DNA of 12,523 bases from contig DKKP01000217.1 in NCBI GenBank assembly GCA_002455335.1, positions 1,000 to 13,522 on the forward strand, in the 5' to 3' direction. Position 1 is the first letter of the stretch. Each line of letters begins with the position of its first letter. The position numbers were made by a program, and so were the translations under genes. Positions 5,649 to 12,523 of this stretch are shown piece after piece. The notes beneath the pieces were generated by a model. The model had not been told where the DNA came from and did not search any database. It was given only the letters and a program-made list of their open reading frames with translations. The DNA comes from Anaerolineales bacterium UBA6663 (GTDB lineage: Bacteria; Chloroflexota; Anaerolineae; Anaerolineales; UBA6663).

Positions 5649-7073
5649 TCACGGCCCGACGACGGGCAACCCGCTTGGGACACTCTCAGGGACCAGAGCT
5701 GCGAGATCCGCCGTGGCCGGATCGGTGAGCGCCTCTAGAAACGCCAGCAGATCATCCACCTGAGCCTCAGTCAGCGAGCGCGGAGCCTTGACCAGCGGAT
5801 CAACGGTCTTGAGCACAGCCGCAGCGCGTAGGATCCCGCCGGCGCTGGCCGAATCGGTCACCACAGCGGCGCGGAGCTCGGGCGACAGCTGCTCGACATC
5901 GTACGTCTTCAACGCGGTCGCCGGATCCAGATGATGCCGGACAGCGCCCTCGAGCGTGGTGTAAGCGCCGTTGTGCATCCAGGGCCCTGTCACAGCGACG
6001 TTCCGCAGCGGCGGCGTGCGGAAGGCGAACATGTCTTCAGGGGCGCCGGTGACCATCGCACGCCCTGGATCGAGCGGTTGCACAGGGACCTTTCCGGGCG
6101 CGATCTGTGGGACAGCGAGGTTGTGATAGAGCTGATCGCTCAGGAGTGCTCCGGAGTGGCAACTCGAGCAACCGCCTGCGCCATAAAACAACAGCGCCCC
6201 GCGACGCGCGGCATCGGTGAGCGCGTCGTCGTCGCCACCGAGATAGCGATCCCACGGGCTGGCCGGGGAATTCCCGATCGAAACTTCGAATGCGCCGAGG
6301 GCATTGGCGATGTGCGCGATCGTCACCTGTTCGGGCGCAACGGCGGGATAGGCCTCAGTGAGGAGCGCACGGTAGTCGGGGAAGGCCGTCACCCGATCGA
6401 CCACGGCGGCCCAGATCGCGTGGAGATCGACATCGTCAATAGCGGCAAGTTCGTTGGGCCGACCGAACACATCCGTGTCGCCGACCTGGCCGCGCATCTC
6501 TTCGCGCGCCGTGAGCGGAAAGAGCGCCTGTGCCGCCAGGATGTTTTCGAGGTCGTGCGGCAGGTAAGCGTCGGCCGTCGCCATGTACCCCGGCCCGGTC
6601 GCGCCCCAGACGCGCCCGTCCCAAAACACCGTGATCCAGGCCGACGACCCACGAAAGAGCACGTCGGGCGCATTGCGCGCGACACGGGGCCGGGTCGGAT
6701 CAGCCTGACGGTCGGGGCCAAGGCCGGCGCCACCTGTGCCGATCGGCAGCGACAGGCCGTCGCCGGTGGCCTGCGACGGAAGGTGGCAGGTCGCGCAAGC
6801 CACATCGCGGTTGCCGCTCAACTCGGGGTCGAAAAACAGGGCCTGACCCAGGGCTACCTGCGCGGCCGGAGGTTGCGGCGCGACCGGATACGGACCGACG
6901 CCCTGGCGGACCAGCGCCGTGCGCAACTCACGGTTCTCGGCCACAGCGACTGTCTCGGAGTTGCAGGCGCCCAGCGCGCTGACCAGCGTCAGGCCGAAGA
7001 CAAGCACAGCGGTGAGCGGCGCACGTCGATGTGCGAGTCGGGCAAAGAACGGGCGAGCAGAGGTGTCCAGCAT
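5649..7073 (-). CDS. Di-heme cytochrome c peroxidase / MauG family lipoprotein
   Basis: A 474-residue exported protein. The N-terminus has a basic stretch (LAHRR), a hydrophobic core (about 19-35) and a lipobox-like LGAC with C37, so it is probably membrane-anchored outside the cytoplasm. Two c-type heme sites are present: CATCH (93-97) and CSSCH (302-306). FRTPPLRNVAVTGPWMHNGAY (351-371) carries the family motif, with M366 as a possible axial ligand. WDGR (151-154) is also typical of the group. Classical members reduce hydrogen peroxide with electrons from small c-type cytochromes; MauG-like members oxidise protein side chains. The length is greater than a minimal CcpA (about 320-350), fitting the MauG-like or extended class. 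It lies 20 bases after the NTPase gene and ends the minus-strand cluster. The exact substrate is unknown. Confidence 0.93.
   Translation of the reverse strand: MLDTSARPFFARLAHRRAPLTAVLVFGLTLVSALGACNSETVAVAENRELRTALVRQGVGPYPVAPQPPAAQVALGQALFFDPELSGNRDVACATCHLPSQATGDGLSLPIGTGGAGLGPDRQADPTRPRVARNAPDVLFRGSSAWITVFWDGRVWGATGPGYMATADAYLPHDLENILAAQALFPLTAREEMRGQVGDTDVFGRPNELAAIDDVDLHAIWAAVVDRVTAFPDYRALLTEAYPAVAPEQVTIAHIANALGAFEVSIGNSPASPWDRYLGGDDDALTDAARRGALLFYGAGGCSSCHSGALLSDQLYHNLAVPQIAPGKVPVQPLDPGRAMVTGAPEDMFAFRTPPLRNVAVTGPWMHNGAYTTLEGAVRHHLDPATALKTYDVEQLSPELRAAVVTDSASAGGILRAAAVLKTVDPLVKAPRSLTEAQVDDLLAFLEALTDPATADLAALVPESVPSGLPVVGP
5654..5667. repeat. Short perfect hairpin at the convergent gene ends
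   Basis: GCCCG (5654-5658), ACGA, CGGGC (5663-5667) forms a five-pair stem within the last codons of the cytochrome peroxidase gene, just past the corrinoid gene stop. It lacks a T-run on either side, so it is a weak terminator candidate only. Confidence 0.25.
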
Positions 7074-7093
7074 AGCGTTCGCCTCGGTGCAGA

Positions 7094-7633
7094 TCAGTCG
7101 GCCAGCGTAGAGAGCCAGGTGCTTAGGGCGTCTTCAGTGGTCGGGGCCGCCTCCGGTCCGATCACGCCCCAGATCGGGAGCCGTTGGCGGGCCTCGGCAA
7201 TCAGATCAGGCCTGACCGCCACGATCCCGAGCCGATAGCGGCCCTGATTGAAAACGTCAAAGGCGGAGACCCAACCCTGGCCGCGCTGAAACTCGAGTGG
7301 CCCCAACTCGTCGACGACCAACAGATCACAGGGCGTGCTGAGCGCGATCTGTCTGTCGCCCCAGGCGACGACTGCGGGGTCGAAGTGCCACTGTCGTCCG
7401 ACTGGCAGATTGAAGTCTGCGGAAGGCGTCGTCTGCGCAAGGCGTCGGCTCTCATCGTTGCGGGGCGTGAGGGCATCGATGCCGACTTTGACGCCATCCG
7501 CGAACACGGCCGGGGTGATCAGGCCGGCGACATCCCAGCCTGATGAACGCGCCGTTGCGGCCAGACGCTTACAGAGGGTGGTTTTTCCCGCGCCCGAAGG
7601 TGCGCTGAGGATCCAAAGATGCGCGGCAGCCAT
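7094..7633 (-). CDS. THEP1-like P-loop NTPase
   Basis: A 179-residue cytoplasmic P-loop protein resembling the THEP1 nucleoside-triphosphatase family (NTPase_1). The Walker A is APSGAGKTT at 11-19, with K17. The following GWDVAGLITP (32-41) matches the GxxVxGxxTP segment of the family. The Walker B is DLLVVDELGPLE (103-114), with D108/E109. A later AVRPDLI (139-145) fits the conserved region near the end of the fold. Family members hydrolyse NTPs or phosphorylate nucleotides in vitro, with unclear roles in the cell. The ATG at 7633 is preferred over the adjoining GTG at 7636; no strong ribosome site is seen. It sits between sensor kinases and a secreted heme peroxidase, 77 bases after the former and 20 before the latter, suggesting a shared transcript but not a shared function. 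Confidence 0.8.
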   Translation of the reverse strand: MAAAHLWILSAPSGAGKTTLCKRLAATARSSGWDVAGLITPAVFADGVKVGIDALTPRNDESRRLAQTTPSADFNLPVGRQWHFDPAVVAWGDRQIALSTPCDLLVVDELGPLEFQRGQGWVSAFDVFNQGRYRLGIVAVRPDLIAEARQRLPIWGVIGPEAAPTTEDALSTWLSTLAD

Positions 7634-7670
7634 CACATTTCATGATAACACCGAGCCCTGCGGGTCGGAG

Positions 7671-7698
7671 GGCCCGCCAGCAGGGGTGTGCACGGGCC
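7671..7698. repeat. Inverted and direct repeat between the REC-kinase and NTPase genes
   Basis: GGCCCG (7671-7676) is complementary to CGGGCC (7693-7698). The sequences around them also form a direct repeat, GGGCCCGCCAGC and GGGCCGCCAGC. In the minus-strand transcript this gives a GC hairpin in the 77-base gap before the NTPase gene. There is no U-run, so it may be an attenuator, a processing site or just GC-rich sequence. Confidence 0.3.
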
Positions 7699-7713
7699 GC
7701 CAGCCTCGGCCTT

Positions 7714-9207
7714 TCAGGGCGATGGAGAGGTCGGTGATGTCGTCCCATCCGTTGCGAGGATCAGCGGATTCATCGGTTCTGCCGCGCTACCCGTCTGACA
7801 GGTCGTGCAGACGGGCAGATCGAGCTCGATGCACAGGCCGGTCGCGGCCTCGCGATTTCGGGCCTTCACCCGCCCTCCAGCCGAAAGCACAAGCCCGCCG
7901 ACCAGGGTCAGACCCAGGCCCATCCCGGCCATCTGGCCGGTCAACGACTTCTCGCCCTGGTAGTAAGGCCGCCAGATGATGGCGAGTTCCTCAGGCGGCA
8001 GGCCGCGCCCATCGTCAGCGACCTGAAGCAAAACCCTGCCGGGCGCCCCGCCTTGAGCCTGCACCTGGATGATCGGCGAATGGGTCGGGTGGAACTTCTG
8101 GGCGTTCGCAAGCAACTCAGACAGCACGAGCCGAATGGCCGGCTCGGTTAGCTTGAGAGACAGGTGACGGATATCGGGCGCGATCGACACCTTGGCCTCG
8201 ACGCCGATCTCGAGCGCCTGCGCCGCGACGAGCTCGGCGAGCGAGGCCAGGGCGAACGGTTGGCCGCCGCTCGTCAGGCGGGGCGCGTTGACAAACGTCA
8301 ACACCTCCTCGATCGCGCCCTGCAAACCGGCCAGGCTGCGACGGGTCAGGTCGCCCATCTCAGCCAGATCTTTGATGCCGCTCTCACGCGCCATGTCGGT
8401 GAGCAGTTCGAGCCCTGTGGCCAGCCCGGCGAGCGGTGTGCGCAACTTGTGCGTCACAAGCGTGTTGAACGACCAGGCGCCGCGCTGTAATTCGATCAGA
8501 TCGGAAACGTCTCTCAGATGGATGAAGCGGCTGCCGGCCGATTCGACCGGGGCCTCGAACTCTTTCCATTCCAACCAGAGCGCACGCTGGAGCTCGGTTT
8601 CGGGCCTGACCAAAAGCATACGACCGTCGGATTGGAGCGCACGTTGATACCGGGCGTCGGCCAGGGCCGCAAAATCGCCGCCGAGTTCGTCGCCCTCGGC
8701 CTGCCCAAACCACAGCGCCGCCCGCGGGTTGGCGTACAGGATCTCGCCTTTCGCGTCAAGAAGAACGTAGGCGTCATTGCTGTGATCGGCCATCCAGCTC
8801 AGCCGCGCGCGCTCACCCATCAGCCGTCGATAGCGGTTGAGCCGAAGCAGCGTCTGAACCCGCGCCCGCAGCTCGACCCGATCCACCGGCTTCGCGATGA
8901 AGTCGTCGGCCCCGGCCTCGATGCCTGCCAGACGCGAGTCGCGATCGTCGAGCGCCGTGATCATGATGATCGGCACCTCTGCCAGAGTGGGTTCGTCCCT
9001 GACCCGACGACAGACCTCGTAGCCATCGAGGTCGGGCATCATCACATCGAGCAGGACGATGTCGGGTTTGACCTCGAGTGCGAGCTCGAGACCGGCGCGG
9101 CCGTTGACGGCCTGGAAGATCTCGGCGCCAAGCGGCGCCAGGATCGCGGCCAGGGTCTTGCGGTTGTTGACTTCGTCGTCGATGATCAGAATGCGGTTGA
9201 CGGCCAT
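7714..9207 (-). CDS. Receiver-PAS histidine kinase (REC-first sensor kinase)
   Basis: A 497-residue soluble kinase that takes its input from an N-terminal response-regulator receiver (about 4-122), with acidic pair D10/D11, phospho-acceptor D54 in LLDVMMPDLDG, T84 and K106. A PAS-like domain follows (about 130-240, DAYVLLDAKGEILYANPRA). The dimerisation/phospho-acceptor region has VTHKLRTPLAGL with H253. The ATPase domain (about 318-465) has N368 in ELLANAQKFHP, DDGRG (398-402) and GMGLGL (428-433). The H-box has K in place of the usual E (HKLRTP rather than HELRTP). There is no membrane segment, so it probably receives phosphate from another kinase such as the hybrid kinase upstream (32 bases away). 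The tail after the ATPase domain includes C467-T-T-C470, which is unusual. The start at 9207 gives the normal receiver N-terminus. Confidence 0.93.
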   Translation of the reverse strand: MAVNRILIIDDEVNNRKTLAAILAPLGAEIFQAVNGRAGLELALEVKPDIVLLDVMMPDLDGYEVCRRVRDEPTLAEVPIIMITALDDRDSRLAGIEAGADDFIAKPVDRVELRARVQTLLRLNRYRRLMGERARLSWMADHSNDAYVLLDAKGEILYANPRAALWFGQAEGDELGGDFAALADARYQRALQSDGRMLLVRPETELQRALWLEWKEFEAPVESAGSRFIHLRDVSDLIELQRGAWSFNTLVTHKLRTPLAGLATGLELLTDMARESGIKDLAEMGDLTRRSLAGLQGAIEEVLTFVNAPRLTSGGQPFALASLAELVAAQALEIGVEAKVSIAPDIRHLSLKLTEPAIRLVLSELLANAQKFHPTHSPIIQVQAQGGAPGRVLLQVADDGRGLPPEELAIIWRPYYQGEKSLTGQMAGMGLGLTLVGGLVLSAGGRVKARNREAATGLCIELDLPVCTTCQTGSAAEPMNPLILATDGTTSPTSPSP

Positions 9208-9239
9208 CGCCTCTCGCTCCCATCCCAGCCAGACCAGCG

Positions 9240-12329
<3,090 letters not shown>

Positions 12330-12352
12330 CTCGTCAGCCGTTCACCACACGC

Positions 12353-12523
12353 TCAAACCCGATGCGGGGCGGGCGCGCGGTTGACGTGCACAGCCGTATG
12401 CGCCTCGCGAGCCGAAGCCCGCTCGACGCCACGGCGTGATGAACCGGCTGGCGCGACCCCGTTTGCGAGGCGGAAGCGACCGACAAGGGCCTTGAGCTCG
12501 ACGGCCATGTTCGCCAGGTGCTG
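12353..12523 (-). CDS. Methyl-accepting chemotaxis protein, C-terminal fragment (N-terminus beyond the window)
   Basis: The last 56 residues of a minus-strand frame are open to the right edge. They begin QHLANMAVELKALVGRFRL, which matches the standard end of chemotaxis receptors, where the signalling coiled coil finishes in a motif like A-x-x-L-x-x-L-V-x-x-F-x-L. After it comes a roughly 37-residue arginine/alanine-rich tail ending APAPHRV; it does not end in the NWETF-type CheR-tethering pentapeptide. The signalling hairpin tip and sensor domain lie outside the window, so the ligand cannot be guessed. It is too short for certainty, but the ending is characteristic. Its stop is 23 bases before the hybrid kinase start, so the two are probably co-transcribed. 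Confidence 0.75.
   Translation of the reverse strand, partial: QHLANMAVELKALVGRFRLANGVAPAGSSRRGVERASAREAHTAVHVNRAPAPHRV

Overview
The window is GC-rich and densely packed with genes, and nearly every real gene has long open shadow frames on the opposite strand. It looks bacterial. Corrinoid methyl-transfer genes with a methyltetrahydrofolate methyltransferase suggest an anaerobe or facultative anaerobe that feeds methyl groups into folate-linked C1 metabolism. A receiver-first histidine kinase with an HKLRTPL H-box, a CHASE4 hybrid kinase and a DUF1638/RACo-type activator together fit Chloroflexota (Anaerolineae-like). That placement is an inference from gene style, not a demonstrated affiliation.

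Left half (1-3750, minus strand): a corrinoid methyl-transfer operon, transcribed right to left. The order is a DUF1638 protein, a 2Fe-2S/ASKHA reductive activator of corrinoid proteins (RamA/RACo type), a pterin-binding methyltransferase (MT2, AcsE/MtvA-like) and a corrinoid protein cut by the left edge. The first three genes are joined by two 4-base ATGA stop/start overlaps, so they are probably translationally coupled. No substrate-specific methyltransferase (MT1) is visible; it may lie beyond position 1.

Control region (3751-4185): about 435 bases between divergent operons, visibly less GC-rich in its middle. It holds a cluster of inverted repeats (3833-3977), a 15-base tandem duplication (4004-4033), and a good sigma70-like promoter (TTGGCA-18-GATAAT, 4114-4143) pointing at the regulator gene.

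Plus-strand pair (4186-5643): a GntR/HutC-type regulator with a UTRA ligand domain, followed 15 bases later by a second, complete corrinoid protein. The likely logic is that the regulator senses a methylated substrate or related ligand and controls both arms.

Right half (5649-12523, minus strand): a separate signalling and redox cluster read right to left. It contains the C-terminus of a chemotaxis receptor (cut by the right edge), a 1029-residue CHASE4-PAS-PAS hybrid histidine kinase, a REC-PAS histidine kinase, a THEP1-like NTPase and a lipoprotein di-heme cytochrome c peroxidase/MauG homologue. The last converges tail to tail on the second corrinoid gene with only 5 bases between stop codons. 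No tRNA, rRNA, CRISPR array, insertion sequence or integrase was seen.
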